Shown: positions 46,162 to 59,853, numbered from the stretch's first letter. The stretch is DNA of 64,000 nt from Bacteroidales bacterium (GCA_004554455.1 SFMG01000008.1:1-64000); one strand, 5' to 3'. The notes: generated by a model not told the origin, from the sequence alone. Program-made: numbers and translations.

Positions 46162-48534
46162 TTAGAACATCTCAGGTTCGTTCTTCGGTTCCTCCTGGCG
46201 AGGCTCCTCATTCTTGCGGCCGAAGTCACGGCGAGGACGGTCGTCGCGGCGAGGACCACGGTCATTCCTGCGATCGTCACGGCGGTCTCCGTCACGGCGA
46301 GGGCCACGGTCATTCCTGCGGTCGTCACGACGGTCGCCGTCACGACGTGGGCCACGGTCGCCACGAGGCTTGCGCTCGGATGCATCCACATAGCCCTCCG
46401 GCTTCTCGGTCAGGGCCCTCATAGAGAGACGCATCTTGCCGGTCTTGGCATCAATCTCAAGAAGCTTGACGTCAATCTCGTCGCCCACCTTGAGGACATC
46501 CTCGACATTCTCGGTCTTGTTCCAGGCGATTTCGGACACGTGGAGCAGGCCTTCCTTGCCCGGAAGAATCTCCACGAAAGCACCGAACTCGAGTATGCTG
46601 ACAACCTTTCCGTGGTAAACGGTACCGGCCTCAGGGACAGCGACAATACCCTCGATCCACTTCTTGGCAGCGGCCATTGCCTCAGCATTGTTGGATGCGA
46701 TGTCAACAACACCAACGGTACCCTCTCCGTTCGGATTAGGAATCTCGTCGATATTGACGCTGGCACCGGTCTCCTTCTGAATCTTCTGTATGGTCTCACC
46801 GCCCTTGCCTATGATGGCTCCGATAAACTCGGAAGGAACTATCATCTGCTCGATGCGAGGAACGAACGGCTTGTAGTCCTCACGTGGCTCGCTGATGGTC
46901 TTCATCATCTCGCCCATGATGTGGATACGTCCCTGGCGGGCCTGCTCGAGAGCCTTCTCAAGCACGTCGTAGCTGAGGCCGTCAACCTTGATGTCCATCT
47001 GGGTTGCAGTGATTCCATCCTTGGTACCGGTCACCTTGAAGTCCATATCTCCGAGGTGGTCCTCGTCACCGAGTATATCGGTAAGTATGGCGTAACGGTC
47101 GTTAGGGCGCTCGGCATCAGTGATGAGGCCCATAGCCACACCAGCTACCGGCTTGCTGATCTTCACGCCTGCGTCCATAAGGGCGAGGCAGCCGCCGCAG
47201 ACGGAGGCCATTGAAGAAGAGCCGTTGGACTCGAGTATGTCGGAAACGATACGCACTGCGTACGGATTCTCAGGCATAGTAGGGATGACTGGCTTGAGGG
47301 CACGGAGCGCAAGGTTGCCGTGGCCTATCTCGCGACGTCCCACACCGCGCTGAGGCTTTGCCTCTCCGGTAGAGAACGGAGGGAAGTTATAGTGAAGCAC
47401 AACCTGCTGGTCGTCCTGGATGAGAACCTCATCGGTCTCTTTCATATCCATCTTGGTACCAAGGGTAACGGAGGCCAGGGACTGGGTCTCGCCGCGGGTG
47501 AAGATTGCGGAACCGTGGGCGCAAGGCAGGTAATCGACTTCGCACCAGATAGGACGGACCTCGTTGCATACACGACCGTCGAGACGTATTCCCTCGTCGA
47601 GAATCATATTCCTCATAGCTTCCTTCTCCACGTCGTGATAGTACCTGTCGATGAGAGGCTGCTTCTCTTCGAGTTCCTCCTCCGGAATGGTGGCGCAGAA
47701 CTCGGCCTTGATGGCCTCGAAGCCGTCCTCACGCTCATGCTTAGGCTTTGCGGCCTTTGCAAGGGCATAGCACTTGTCATAGCAGAATTCATTGACTGCC
47801 TTCCTGAGGTCCTCGTCCTGAGGGTCGTGAGGGTAATCCCTCTTCACCTCGTTGCCGAGCTCCCTGATGAGCTCCTTCTGGACACGGCAGTGCTTCTTGA
47901 TTTCCTCGTGGGCGAACTTGATGGCCTCGAGCATATCGTGCTCGCTGACCTCTTTCATCTCACCCTCGACCATCATTATGTTCTCCTCGGTAGCGGCGAC
48001 CATAAGTTCGATGTCGCTCTTTTCCATCTCGGAGAAAGTAGGGTTGATTACGAACTGGCCGTCGATACGGCATACGCGAACCTCGGAGATAGGGCCTTCG
48101 AACGGCAGGTTCGAGGTGGCCAGGGCGCAGGATGCGGCAAGTCCGGCAAGCGCGTCAGGCTGTATGTCCTTCTCAGCGGAGATCAGGGTGACATTCACGA
48201 AGGTCTCGAGGTGGTAGTCCGATGGCCAGAGAGGCCTGATAGGACGGTCGATGAGACGGGAGATAAGAATCTCATAATCAGAGGATTTTCCTTCTCTCTT
48301 CATAAATCCGCCCGGGAAACGGCCTGCGGAATAATACTTTTCCTTGTAGTCAACGGTCAGCGGCATGAAATCCGTACCCTCCTTGACTTCCTTTGCTGCG
48401 CAGACCGTTGCCAGGAGCATCGTGCCTCCCATCTTTACCACTGCGGAGCCATCCGCCTGCTTGGCCAGTTTACCGGTCTCGATTTCAATCACCCTTCCGT
48501 CAGGCAATTCAATCTTTTTGTTTATGATATTCAT
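46162..48534 (-). CDS. pnp: Polyribonucleotide nucleotidyltransferase
   Basis: A 790-residue phosphorolytic 3'-5' exoribonuclease. Two RNase PH-like domains ([10 protein letters not shown] and the second-domain [12 protein letters not shown] region) are joined by a helical domain, then a KH domain ([15 protein letters not shown]) and an S1 domain ([23 protein letters not shown]). The C terminus adds an unusual Arg/Asp/Gly-rich tail of about 70 residues encoded by an 18-codon tandem repeat ([18 protein letters not shown]), probably an extra RNA-binding or disordered region. It lies downstream of rpsO, the common pnp-rpsO neighbourhood, but a terminator separates them. Confidence 0.97.
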   Translation of the reverse strand: MNIINKKIELPDGRVIEIETGKLAKQADGSAVVKMGGTMLLATVCAAKEVKEGTDFMPLTVDYKEKYYSAGRFPGGFMKREGKSSDYEILISRLIDRPIRPLWPSDYHLETFVNVTLISAEKDIQPDALAGLAASCALATSNLPFEGPISEVRVCRIDGQFVINPTFSEMEKSDIELMVAATEENIMMVEGEMKEVSEHDMLEAIKFAHEEIKKHCRVQKELIRELGNEVKRDYPHDPQDEDLRKAVNEFCYDKCYALAKAAKPKHEREDGFEAIKAEFCATIPEEELEEKQPLIDRYYHDVEKEAMRNMILDEGIRLDGRVCNEVRPIWCEVDYLPCAHGSAIFTRGETQSLASVTLGTKMDMKETDEVLIQDDQQVVLHYNFPPFSTGEAKPQRGVGRREIGHGNLALRALKPVIPTMPENPYAVRIVSDILESNGSSSMASVCGGCLALMDAGVKISKPVAGVAMGLITDAERPNDRYAILTDILGDEDHLGDMDFKVTGTKDGITATQMDIKVDGLSYDVLEKALEQARQGRIHIMGEMMKTISEPREDYKPFVPRIEQMIVPSEFIGAIIGKGGETIQKIQKETGASVNIDEIPNPNGEGTVGVVDIASNNAEAMAAAKKWIEGIVAVPEAGTVYHGKVVSILEFGAFVEILPGKEGLLHVSEIAWNKTENVEDVLKVGDEIDVKLLEIDAKTGKMRLSMRALTEKPEGYVDASERKPRGDRGPRRDGDRRDDRRNDRGPRRDGDRRDDRRNDRGPRRDDRPRRDFGRKNEEPRQEEPKNEPEMF

Positions 48535-48667
48535 TTGTTTCTTTTCAGCCCGCCTCCCCCTTTGGGAGTTGATTAATAATGTTCTCGTCTATTCTTTTCA
48601 ATATATATTGTTCTCCTTTCGGCCGCCGCAGGCTGAATTTGTAGCGGCCTCGGGTTCTTTGTCAATG

Positions 48668-48703
48668 AAAAAGGGGACACCCATTGATGGATGAATCCCC
48701 TTT
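48668..48703 (-). terminator. Terminator of rpsO
   Basis: On the minus strand AAAGGGGA pairs with TCCCCTTT, with an inner CATCCAT / ATGGGTG stem, then TTTTT. It lies 26 bp after the rpsO stop. The remaining 130 bp before pnp hold a GC-rich stretch but no convincing promoter box. Confidence 0.85.
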
Positions 48704-48728
48704 CAGAGCTTTTCCTGCTATAGCTAGC

Positions 48729-49007
48729 TTATCGACGGAGACCGAGCTCCCTGACGATATTCCTGTATCTCTCGATGTCAGTCTTCTTGAGGTAATCAAG
48801 AAGGCTGCGTCTCTTACCTACGAGGCGAAGAAGTGAACGACGGGTAACGTTGTCCTTCTTGTTCTTCTTCACGTGCTCGGTAAGGTGAGCGATACGGTAG
48901 GAAAATAAAGCAACCTGACTCTCTGCAGAACCGGTGTCCTTATTAGACTTTCCGTACTTCGCGAAAATCTCCTGCTTTTTCTCTGGCTGAAGATACTCTG
49001 CTGCCAT
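48729..49007 (-). CDS. rpsO: 30S ribosomal protein S15
   Basis: A 92-residue small-subunit protein that binds 16S rRNA early in assembly. [16 protein letters not shown] and [18 protein letters not shown] are the family signatures. It has its own promoter, a structured leader and a terminator. In many bacteria S15 represses its own mRNA, which would fit the leader hairpin. Confidence 0.97.
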   Translation of the reverse strand: MAAEYLQPEKKQEIFAKYGKSNKDTGSAESQVALFSYRIAHLTEHVKKNKKDNVTRRSLLRLVGKRRSLLDYLKKTDIERYRNIVRELGLRR

Positions 49008-49028
49008 TGTGCAAAAAGATTATTTGTT

Positions 49029-49052
49029 AGCGCCCCGGTCCACCGTGGACCA
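49029..49052 (-). promoter_or_regulatory. Hairpin in the rpsO leader, shared with rplU
   Basis: GGTCCA and TGGACC form a 6-bp stem with a 3-nt loop in the roughly 50-nt leader, followed on the transcript by GGGGCGCT. The plus-strand string AGCGCCCCGGTCCAC matches the rplU leader (5841-5854) except for one C. S15 autoregulation by an mRNA structure is known in several phyla; identity with those RNAs is not claimed. Confidence 0.55.
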
Positions 49053-49061
49053 AAGCGGCTG

Positions 49062-49092
49062 CAAAGGTATGAAAATAAATCGTTTTGACAAA
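49062..49092 (-). promoter_or_regulatory. Bacteroidetes-type promoter of rpsO
   Basis: On the minus strand TTTG (49092-49089), 19 bp and TACCTTTG (49069-49062) match the consensus exactly. Confidence 0.78.
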
Positions 49093-49154
49093 GATTTATG
49101 CACTTTTTTGAAGATTACTTAATCCTGAGCCCCCAATAATCATTTAATATTTTC

Positions 49155-49185
49155 TTGCATATTTGAATCCGACCTGCTATCTTAG
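49155..49185 (+). promoter_or_regulatory. Putative promoter of the trp leader-trpB2 unit
   Basis: TTG (49155-49157), 20 bp and TATCTTAG (49178-49185, one mismatch to TAnnTTTG) lie 23 bp before the leader-peptide ATG. Confidence 0.5.
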
Positions 49186-49208
49186 CGGAAACATCCGGAA
49201 AGAAGGTG

Positions 49209-49274
49209 ATGAACAACTTCAGAAACAACAATTGGTGGTGGTGCCTGTTACACTCAAAGAGTCGTAGGAGGTAG
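49209..49274 (+). CDS. trpL: Trp leader peptide (attenuator)
   Basis: A 21-codon open frame reads M-N-N-F-R-N-N-N-W-W-W-C-L-L-H-S-K-S-R-R-R-stop. Three consecutive Trp codons (49233-49241) followed by a terminator hairpin and a tryptophan synthase gene are the hallmark of ribosome-mediated attenuation. A ribosome stalled on the Trp codons would cover GTGGT (49235-49239), which can pair with ACCAC (49276-49280), and so change downstream folding. Confidence 0.85.
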   Translation: MNNFRNNNWWWCLLHSKSRRR

Positions 49275-49295
49275 GACCACATTGCATATAGTACA

Positions 49296-49331
49296 ATGCC
49301 CCGCCGCAACTGCGACGGGGCATATTTTTTA
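49296..49331 (+). terminator. Attenuator terminator of trpB2
   Basis: ATGCCCCG pairs with CGGGGCAT, continued inward by a 3-bp stem after one mismatch and closed by a 4-nt loop, followed by TATTTTTTATT. A competing hairpin CATTG / CAATG (49280-49298) overlaps its base. It ends 77 bp before the trpB2 ATG. Confidence 0.88.
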
Positions 49332-49407
49332 TTCCCGCCCCGAAACGTTCAGACCGCCATATCATATTATCGGACATAGTCATACAAACCAAAAATATCA
49401 ACACATT

Positions 49408-50781
49408 ATGGAAAAGAAAATACCCTACAAGATCTATCTCAAGGAAGAAGAGATCCCGAGCCAATGGTACAATGTGAGAGCCGATATGAAGAACAAGCCG
49501 GCTCCGCTGCTGAATCCGGGCACACTCCAGCCTATGACTCAGGACGAGCTGAGCCATGTTTTCTGCGAAGAACTGTGCCGCCAGGAACTCGACAACGACA
49601 CCAGATGGTTCGACATACCTCAGGAAATCAGAGACTTCTACAAGATGTACCGCCCTTCGCCCCTGGTGAGAGCCTATTTCCTTGAGAAAGCCCTCGGCAC
49701 CCCTGCGAAAATCTACTACAAGTTCGAAGGCAACAACACCTCCGGCAGCCATAAGCTAAACAGCGCCATAGCCCAGGCCTATTATGCAAAGAAGCAGGGC
49801 CTTAAAGGCGTCACCACCGAAACCGGTGCCGGACAGTGGGGAACGGCCCTGAGCATGGCCTGCGCCTATTTCGGACTGGACTGCAAGGTGTTTATGGTCA
49901 AGTGCTCATACGAGCAGAAACCCTTCCGCCGGGAGGTGATGCGCACCTACGGGGCAAGCGTGACCCCTTCCCCGAGCATGAGCACGGCAGTGGGCCGCAA
50001 ACTGCTCGAGGAGTTCCCGGAGACCACAGGCAGTCTGGGCTGCGCCATTTCCGAAGCGGTGGAAAGCGCCGTCAGCACCCCGGGGTACCGCTATGTACTG
50101 GGCTCGGTGCTGAACCAGGTACTGCTGCACCAGACGGTGATAGGTCTGGAGACCAAGGCGGCCCTGGACAAATACGGAATCAAGCCGGACATCATAATAG
50201 GCTGCGCCGGCGGCGGTTCGAACCTCGGCGGACTCGTCAGCCCGTTTGTGGGGGAAATGCTGAGGGGCGAGGCCGCATACCGCATCATTGCAGTGGAGCC
50301 GGCATCCTGTCCGAGCTTTACCCGCGGACGCTTCGCATACGACTTTGCCGACACGGGAATGATATGCCCTCTGGCAAAGATGTACACCCTCGGAAGCCAG
50401 TTCATCCCGTCCGCAAGCCACGCGGGAGGCCTGCGTTTCCACGGCATGAGCACCATACTCTCGCAACTTTACGCGGACGGGCTGATGGAGGCGCGCGCAG
50501 TCGAGCAGAGATCGGTATTCGAAGCGGCCGAGCTCTTCGCAAGAGTGGAGGGTACGCTTCCCGCCCCTGAAAGCAGCCACGCCATCCGCGCCGCAATAGA
50601 CGAGGCCCTGAAGTGCAAGGAGACGGGAGAAGAGAAAACCATAGTCTTCGGTCTTACCGGAACCGGCTATTTCGACCTATACGCCTATCAGCAGTTCAAC
50701 GACGGAACTATGGGCGACGTCATCCCAAGCGACGGACAGATTGCTGCCAGTCTCGAAAAACTTCCGAAAGTGGAAGAGTAG
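49408..50781 (+). CDS. trpB2: TrpB2-type tryptophan synthase beta-like protein
   Basis: A 457-residue PLP enzyme of the TrpB2 branch, which is longer at the N terminus than classical TrpB. The PLP lysine is in NNTSGSHKLNSA, the phosphate loop is CAGGGSNLGG, and TGAGQWGTA is also present. It condenses indole with serine; TrpB2 proteins often occur without TrpA and may salvage indole. No trpA or other trp gene is adjacent. The ATG at 49408 follows the attenuator; earlier codons in the frame lie inside the terminator hairpin region. The leader implies control by charged tRNA-Trp. Confidence 0.93.
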   Translation: MEKKIPYKIYLKEEEIPSQWYNVRADMKNKPAPLLNPGTLQPMTQDELSHVFCEELCRQELDNDTRWFDIPQEIRDFYKMYRPSPLVRAYFLEKALGTPAKIYYKFEGNNTSGSHKLNSAIAQAYYAKKQGLKGVTTETGAGQWGTALSMACAYFGLDCKVFMVKCSYEQKPFRREVMRTYGASVTPSPSMSTAVGRKLLEEFPETTGSLGCAISEAVESAVSTPGYRYVLGSVLNQVLLHQTVIGLETKAALDKYGIKPDIIIGCAGGGSNLGGLVSPFVGEMLRGEAAYRIIAVEPASCPSFTRGRFAYDFADTGMICPLAKMYTLGSQFIPSASHAGGLRFHGMSTILSQLYADGLMEARAVEQRSVFEAAELFARVEGTLPAPESSHAIRAAIDEALKCKETGEEKTIVFGLTGTGYFDLYAYQQFNDGTMGDVIPSDGQIAASLEKLPKVEE

Positions 50782-50788
50782 AAAGAAA

Positions 50789-50818
50789 TTGCCAAGTAAA
50801 CTAAGATTGCTAACTTTG
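50789..50818 (+). promoter_or_regulatory. Bacteroidetes-type promoter of rpiB
   Basis: TTG (50789-50791), 19 bp and TAACTTTG (50811-50818) match the consensus, 21 bp before the rpiB ATG. Confidence 0.78.
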
Positions 50819-50839
50819 CAGGACTGAAATGAAAGCACT

Positions 50840-51271
50840 ATGAAAATAGGTATCTGCAACGACCACGCGGGGGTCGAGTACAAAAATGCGATCTCCGATT
50901 TCCTCCGCGGACGGGGGATCGAGGTGGTGAACTTCGGAACCGACAGCACGGACAGCATAGACTATCCGGATGTGGCTCATCCGCTTGCAGAAGCGGTGGA
51001 GAGCGGGGCGGTGGACTGCGGAATCGCCCTCTGCGGCACCGGCAACGGGATGGCCATTACCCTGAACCATCATCAGGGGATACGCGCCGGCCTGGCCTGG
51101 GACGATGAGATTGCCGCCCTCGTGAAGCAGCACAACAACGCCAATGTTCTGGTTCTGCCGGCCCGCTTCATCAGCTGCGGGAAAGCCGTCAGACTGACCG
51201 GCATCTGGCTGGACGAGGAGTTTCAGGGCGGACGCCACCTGCGCAGGATCGAGAAGATACCAATTCACTGA
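50840..51271 (+). CDS. rpiB: Ribose-5-phosphate isomerase B
   Basis: A 143-residue enzyme of the pentose phosphate pathway that interconverts ribose-5-P and ribulose-5-P. The catalytic Cys65 lies in GIALCGTGNGMAI, with GICNDHAG at the N terminus. It has its own promoter, 58 bp after trpB2, and truB follows after 6 bp. Confidence 0.94.
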   Translation: MKIGICNDHAGVEYKNAISDFLRGRGIEVVNFGTDSTDSIDYPDVAHPLAEAVESGAVDCGIALCGTGNGMAITLNHHQGIRAGLAWDDEIAALVKQHNNANVLVLPARFISCGKAVRLTGIWLDEEFQGGRHLRRIEKIPIH

Positions 51272-51277
51272 ATCAGG

Positions 51278-55346
<4,069 letters not shown>

Positions 55347-55372
55347 TTATCAGTTTTTCAATCAAGAGGGAA

Positions 55373-58018
55373 TCAGATCAGTTCGAAGGATGAACTCTTC
55401 AGCCAGCCCTGGCGGCCGTCGGAGAGCTCTATGTTGGACCAGTCCCCCACATTGTCGAGCACACGCAGGCGGGTTCCGGAATGGAGCACGAAAAGGTCCG
55501 TTGCCGAATCGTCGGAAGGCGAACTCTTCACGGGCACCACCGGCTTCATAAGCACCGCCCTGTCCGTCCTGATATAGTCACTGCGCTGGCTGAGGGCAAA
55601 CGCGAGCGACGAAAGACTCAGCAGCAGGGCTGCAATGGCCGAGAAGAAACCTGCCATACGGACGGGAACCCTGCCGGAAAGCAGGAACATCAGCAGCATC
55701 GCCAGGGTCAGGGCGAAGAAGAAAAGGCAGAGCCAGGCCCAGGCGTCCGAATCCAGAGTGTAGGACAGCTTGCGTAGCCAGGACTTCAGGAAGAACTGCG
55801 GCACCGACTCTATGTCGTCGAGTATCCTTGCGTCCGCGATTTCGAGGTTATGGCGCGCATCCTCAAAGGAAGGATCGAGCTTCAGCGCCCTCTCGTACCA
55901 GAGTATGGCCTTCTCGACACGGGAGTCGCGGAAATAGGCGTTGCCCGTGTTGCAGTACAGTTCCGGCGACTCGAAGCCGAGAGCGGCTATGCTTTCCCAG
56001 CCTTCCGCGGCGACGGACCAGTCTCCACGGGAATATGCGTCCGAGGCGCGGGTCCACAGCGTATCGATATAGGCCATATCGGCCTGGGAGGCGTCACCGC
56101 GCGCGTTTGCGGCAGCCGGAGCGAGCAGGAGCAGCAGGACTGTGAGCGTGGCTGCGGAAGCCGCGTTCCTATGTCTGTTTTTCATTGTGGAATCTATGGA
56201 TGATATGACTGTTGCCGCCTTCTGGAAATGGGCGGCCATTGCATCGTGGCCGGAAGGAGGTGCGTAGCGCGCGAACTCGCAATCGTCGATTATCGAATTC
56301 AGTTCGGATATGAGTTCCTCCGACACCCCTGCGGCCCCCAGACGTTCGGCTATATTGTCCTTGGAGAGCATCGACACAGGGAGGTTCAGTTTGTCGCCCA
56401 CGAAGCCGAGCACGGCCTTGTGGAGTTCCTCATAGAAGGCGGAATACACATCCGACTTGAGATAGGCCTCGGCCGCGCGCAGACGCTTGAGCGCCTTCTT
56501 GGTGGCCTTGCGCGTCCTGGCTCCGGCCACGTCCAAGCGGCGGACAGCCAGCTTGCGCAGCAGGAAATAAAGGAGCACAGACAGCAGGAAGAGGGCAAGG
56601 GCCACTATGGCGAATGCAGGAGAAGCGACGAAGAAATATCCCCTGGTCTGCAACTGAGGCCGTTTCACGGAAATGAAACGTATGTCCTCCCCGAGACTCT
56701 TCACGCCCTTCTTGGCCACGGACGGGGCAGTCCAGGACTCGCCCTGGGCCACGCTTTCCTTTCCGCGGGCCACCTTCAGTTCTATCGGATCACTGCGTCT
56801 GGTAACGTAACGGCCGGCATCGATGTCGTAATAGGAATACTCGACGGCCGGGATGGTGAAGTCACCATGGCTTCTCGGAATGAAAGGGAATTCGTAGGTC
56901 TTGCTGCCCGAAATGCCGCCGCTGCTCTTGTCGATGGACTCCCTGGTCTTCACGTCATAGAGTTCGAAGTCAGGCGGGAAAGTGATTTTCGGCGCCTCCA
57001 GCAGCGAGATGTTGCCTTTGCCGCTGATGGTCACGAGCAGGGATGCCGCTTCGTGGGTGCTCAGACTGTCCTTGCTCACGCGTGCGCTGATGTTGAACTT
57101 GCCCACTCCGCCGCCGAAGGAAGCCGGCGCGCCAGAAGGCAGCGCGGAGACGTTCATAGTCACGGCCGGCGTGGATATGCGCTTGCGCACGGTAGTGTAG
57201 CCGTCGTCGAAGAAAGAGTCGAAAATGCTGCTGCCACGGGAGGCGGTGCGCACGTAGATGCGGCACACCAGTTCCGCCGGGTCTATGGTCAGATGTCCGC
57301 TCTTCTGCGGAATGAGCACATATTTACGTATCACCGCAGTGTTGTATATGCGGTCATTCACATTCTCGCGTACGAACTGTATATCCCCCTGCGGCGTAAG
57401 GTCCTGACTCCAGAAGCCGTCGAAGGAAGGGAAGCGGGCGTCGTCAAAGCCGGCTATATCCACCCTCTGATAGAGTTTCAGCGTCGCAGTGACCGGTTCG
57501 CCCACAACGGGGCGCGTCTTGCTCAGGTGGAGTCTGAGATATATGTCCGAGTCGCTGATATTCCCGTCGGCGGACTGGTTCCGTGTCTGCTCCTCCTGCC
57601 GGCTACCGCCCTGCTGCGAGGATTGCGAGGCGCCGTTGCTGACGACCTCTATCTGCTGCGGACGCGAACTGATGCTCTCCCCCTTGACGACAGCAGTTGC
57701 CGCCGGAATCGTGAACTTGCCGGAGTTCGAGGCGCTGAGTATATATGTATATGTATATTTGACGGAACGGGTCTGTTTGCCGTTTACTATGGTGATACTG
57801 GTACTGCTGCCTTTCTGGGGGCCCCATACGAGCTGGAAGTCCCCGCCCGCATCCCAGCTGAAGTCGCTGGGCTTGCTCTCTCCCTCGACTATGAATGTCA
57901 CATTGAAGTTCTCCCCCGTTGCCACGAGGTTCGGAGCATCCACCGTCAGATTCTGGGCGTATGCCATCTTGCACAGAAGCGCGAGTGCCGCGCATATAAT
58001 CATTTTCCTTTTCATCAT
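55373..58018 (-). CDS. batD: BatD-BatE fusion (oxygen-tolerance protein with TPR and SH3 parts)
   Basis: 881 residues. The BatD part (about 1-615) has a signal peptide, repeated Ig-like domains, a transmembrane helix (FAIVALALFLLSVLLYFLL) and a cytoplasmic tail. At Met617 (about position 56170) a segment with the form of a complete Sec signal (MKNRHRN, then a hydrophobic core and AAANA) starts a BatE-like part: TPR repeats (ELYCNTGNAYFRDS), two transmembrane helices and a C-terminal SH3-like domain (LRVLDNVGDWSNIEL). In Bacteroides these are usually described as separate proteins. No stop separates them here. BatE may also be made from the internal ATG. Confidence 0.87.
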   Translation of the reverse strand: MMKRKMIICAALALLCKMAYAQNLTVDAPNLVATGENFNVTFIVEGESKPSDFSWDAGGDFQLVWGPQKGSSTSITIVNGKQTRSVKYTYTYILSASNSGKFTIPAATAVVKGESISSRPQQIEVVSNGASQSSQQGGSRQEEQTRNQSADGNISDSDIYLRLHLSKTRPVVGEPVTATLKLYQRVDIAGFDDARFPSFDGFWSQDLTPQGDIQFVRENVNDRIYNTAVIRKYVLIPQKSGHLTIDPAELVCRIYVRTASRGSSIFDSFFDDGYTTVRKRISTPAVTMNVSALPSGAPASFGGGVGKFNISARVSKDSLSTHEAASLLVTISGKGNISLLEAPKITFPPDFELYDVKTRESIDKSSGGISGSKTYEFPFIPRSHGDFTIPAVEYSYYDIDAGRYVTRRSDPIELKVARGKESVAQGESWTAPSVAKKGVKSLGEDIRFISVKRPQLQTRGYFFVASPAFAIVALALFLLSVLLYFLLRKLAVRRLDVAGARTRKATKKALKRLRAAEAYLKSDVYSAFYEELHKAVLGFVGDKLNLPVSMLSKDNIAERLGAAGVSEELISELNSIIDDCEFARYAPPSGHDAMAAHFQKAATVISSIDSTMKNRHRNAASAATLTVLLLLLAPAAANARGDASQADMAYIDTLWTRASDAYSRGDWSVAAEGWESIAALGFESPELYCNTGNAYFRDSRVEKAILWYERALKLDPSFEDARHNLEIADARILDDIESVPQFFLKSWLRKLSYTLDSDAWAWLCLFFFALTLAMLLMFLLSGRVPVRMAGFFSAIAALLLSLSSLAFALSQRSDYIRTDRAVLMKPVVPVKSSPSDDSATDLFVLHSGTRLRVLDNVGDWSNIELSDGRQGWLKSSSFELI

Positions 58019-58024
58019 CTTCGG

Positions 58025-58828
58025 CTACCAGTTTTTCTCCTTTTCCCGTGACTTAAGCATAAGCGCCTTCTCCTTGTTGACCTTGTCCTGAGTCTCCTTT
58101 TCCTTGGCCTGGATGGCCTGCAGCATCTGCTGCGCGGCCTGAGGGCTTATCTGGGGCTCACGCTGACCGTTCTGCTGCCCTCCCCCCTGGTTCTGGTCCT
58201 GATTCTGGTCCTGATTTTGGTCCTGATCCTGGTTTTGGTTCTGATCCTGGTTATTCTGCTGGTCTTGATTCTGGTCCTGGTTGTTCTGCTGATCCTGGTT
58301 CTGATTCTGATCCTGATTCTGATCCTGGTTTTGATCCTGATTCTGGTTCTGGTCCTGGTTATTCTGCTGATCCTCCATCTTCTTGCGGGCGTAGATGTAG
58401 TTCTCCTTGGCATCCAGGTCATCAGGATTGGCCAAAAGCGACTTTTTGAAGGCATCCACGGCGCCGGACCAGTCCTTGCGCGCTATGGCCAGGTCTCCCA
58501 CATTGAACCAATAGTCGGCGGCGTGTCCGCTTTCCGAAGCCTTTTCCTCGACGGCGGCATAGAAGCGGGAAGCCTCATCGAGACTGCCCACGGCCTTCTG
58601 ACCGCCGGCCAGCAGGTAACAGGTGTTCGCGAGATTGTAATTCGCGGCCAGGGAAGTCGAGTCCTTCAGCAGGGCCTTGCGGTAATCCACGTCGGCGGAA
58701 CGGTAGTCTTCCTTTTTGAAATCCCGGTTTCCGGCACGTACCTGGCGCCTGTCCGCCTGCGAGAACGCATCGGGAACGGAAAGCAGCAACAGGAGCGCAG
58801 CCGACAATATAAATTTTAACTTGATCAT
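58025..58828 (-). CDS. batC: BatC TPR protein with Gln/Asn/Asp repeat
   Basis: 267 residues. Signal peptide (ending PDAFSQ), TPR repeats (about residues 30-150), then about 70 residues of NQDQ/QDQNQ repeats encoded by short imperfect tandem repeats (about 58185-58370), and a short charged C terminus. It starts in a 4-bp ATGA overlap with batB. In the Bat system BatC probably acts as a periplasmic scaffold with BatB. The repeat length is likely variable between strains. Confidence 0.88.
   Translation of the reverse strand: MIKLKFILSAALLLLLSVPDAFSQADRRQVRAGNRDFKKEDYRSADVDYRKALLKDSTSLAANYNLANTCYLLAGGQKAVGSLDEASRFYAAVEEKASESGHAADYWFNVGDLAIARKDWSGAVDAFKKSLLANPDDLDAKENYIYARKKMEDQQNNQDQNQNQDQNQDQNQDQNQNQDQQNNQDQNQDQQNNQDQNQNQDQDQNQDQNQDQNQGGGQQNGQREPQISPQAAQQMLQAIQAKEKETQDKVNKEKALMLKSREKEKNW
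58185..58370. repeat. Low-complexity repeat encoding Gln-Asp-Gln-Asn in batC
   Basis: Repeated CTGATTCTGGTC and CTGGTTTTGATC-type hexamer and 12-mer blocks on the plus strand keep a 3-bp multiple, so length changes would preserve the frame. Confidence 0.8.
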
Positions 58829-59841
58829 ATATTTTCCTTCTTGGAGAAAAGGCGTATGCGGTGGCGGCGTTCGCCGATGAGCATTTCGATAACGAAGAGC
58901 AGTAGAGCCGCAGCGAAAAAGTACATAAACTGTTCGTCGTACTCCTCGAACACCTGGGAATTGAATTCCTCCGCATCCATTTTCTTGATAGAGTCAACTA
59001 TGGGATCCAGGCCGAACTCACTGTTGCCGGCACGCACGTATGCGCCGCCTCCGGCCATAGCCATATCCTTGAGTGTCTGCTCGTCCAGACGGGTGACCAC
59101 TATGTTGCCATCCTTGTCGGTAAGCAGCTCCCCATTCATGGGAATCGGCTTGCCCTCGGTCGAACCCACGCCTATGGCAAAGACCTTGATTCCCATTTCC
59201 GCGGCCTGACGGGCCATATCTACGGGATTGTCCTCATGGTTCTCGCCGTCGGTGATGACTATTATGGCCCTGCTGTTCTCGCTCTGGCTGCTGAAGGCCT
59301 TGATTGAGAGGGCCAGGGCCTCCCCTATGGCGGTACCCTGCACGGCCACGGACGAAGTGGATATGCTGCTGAGGAACATCTTCGCAGAGACATAGTCGGT
59401 CGTCACAGGCAACTGCACGAAGGCATCCCCGGCAAAAAGCACCAGTCCAATCCTGTCATCGTGAAGCTTGTCGACGAGCTTGGAGATGGCAAGTTTCGCC
59501 CGCTCCAGGCGGTTCGGCGAATAGTCCTCGGCAAGCATGGAATTGGAGACGTCCAGGGCTATCATTATCTCGACGCCCTTGGTCTTCTGCTCCCTTATCT
59601 TGGCTCCTATCTGCGGACGGGCCAGGCCTATGACGAAAAAGGCGAAAGCAAGCGAAAAGAGAACGGTCCTCACCCATGGCTTGACACCCGACACGGAGGG
59701 CATCAGGGCGGCCACAGACTCGGGAGAGCCGAACTTCGCTATCCTCCTGCGCCTCAACGCCAAGGCTATACCCTGAAGCACAGGGAAAAGAGGCACGAGC
59801 AAGAGCAGCCACAAGAATCCGTAATTTGCAAAAATGATCAT
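58825..59841 (-). CDS. batB: BatB von Willebrand A membrane protein
   Basis: 338 residues. N-terminal membrane helices, a VWA domain with the MIDAS motif DVSNSMLA, TTDYVS and ITDGENHEDN, and a C-terminal transmembrane helix (FFAAALLLFVIEML). It is paired with BatA 12 bp upstream. It likely forms the inner-membrane complex acted on by the MoxR ATPase. Confidence 0.92.
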   Translation of the reverse strand: MIIFANYGFLWLLLLVPLFPVLQGIALALRRRRIAKFGSPESVAALMPSVSGVKPWVRTVLFSLAFAFFVIGLARPQIGAKIREQKTKGVEIMIALDVSNSMLAEDYSPNRLERAKLAISKLVDKLHDDRIGLVLFAGDAFVQLPVTTDYVSAKMFLSSISTSSVAVQGTAIGEALALSIKAFSSQSENSRAIIVITDGENHEDNPVDMARQAAEMGIKVFAIGVGSTEGKPIPMNGELLTDKDGNIVVTRLDEQTLKDMAMAGGGAYVRAGNSEFGLDPIVDSIKKMDAEEFNSQVFEEYDEQFMYFFAAALLLFVIEMLIGERRHRIRLFSKKENI

Positions 59842-59853
59842 ATCCCGATGGCT

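Noticed and set aside
49219..49752. Minus-strand open frame over the trp leader and the start of trpB2
   Set aside because: It is antisense to a clear leader peptide, terminator and PLP enzyme, and has no recognisable motif.
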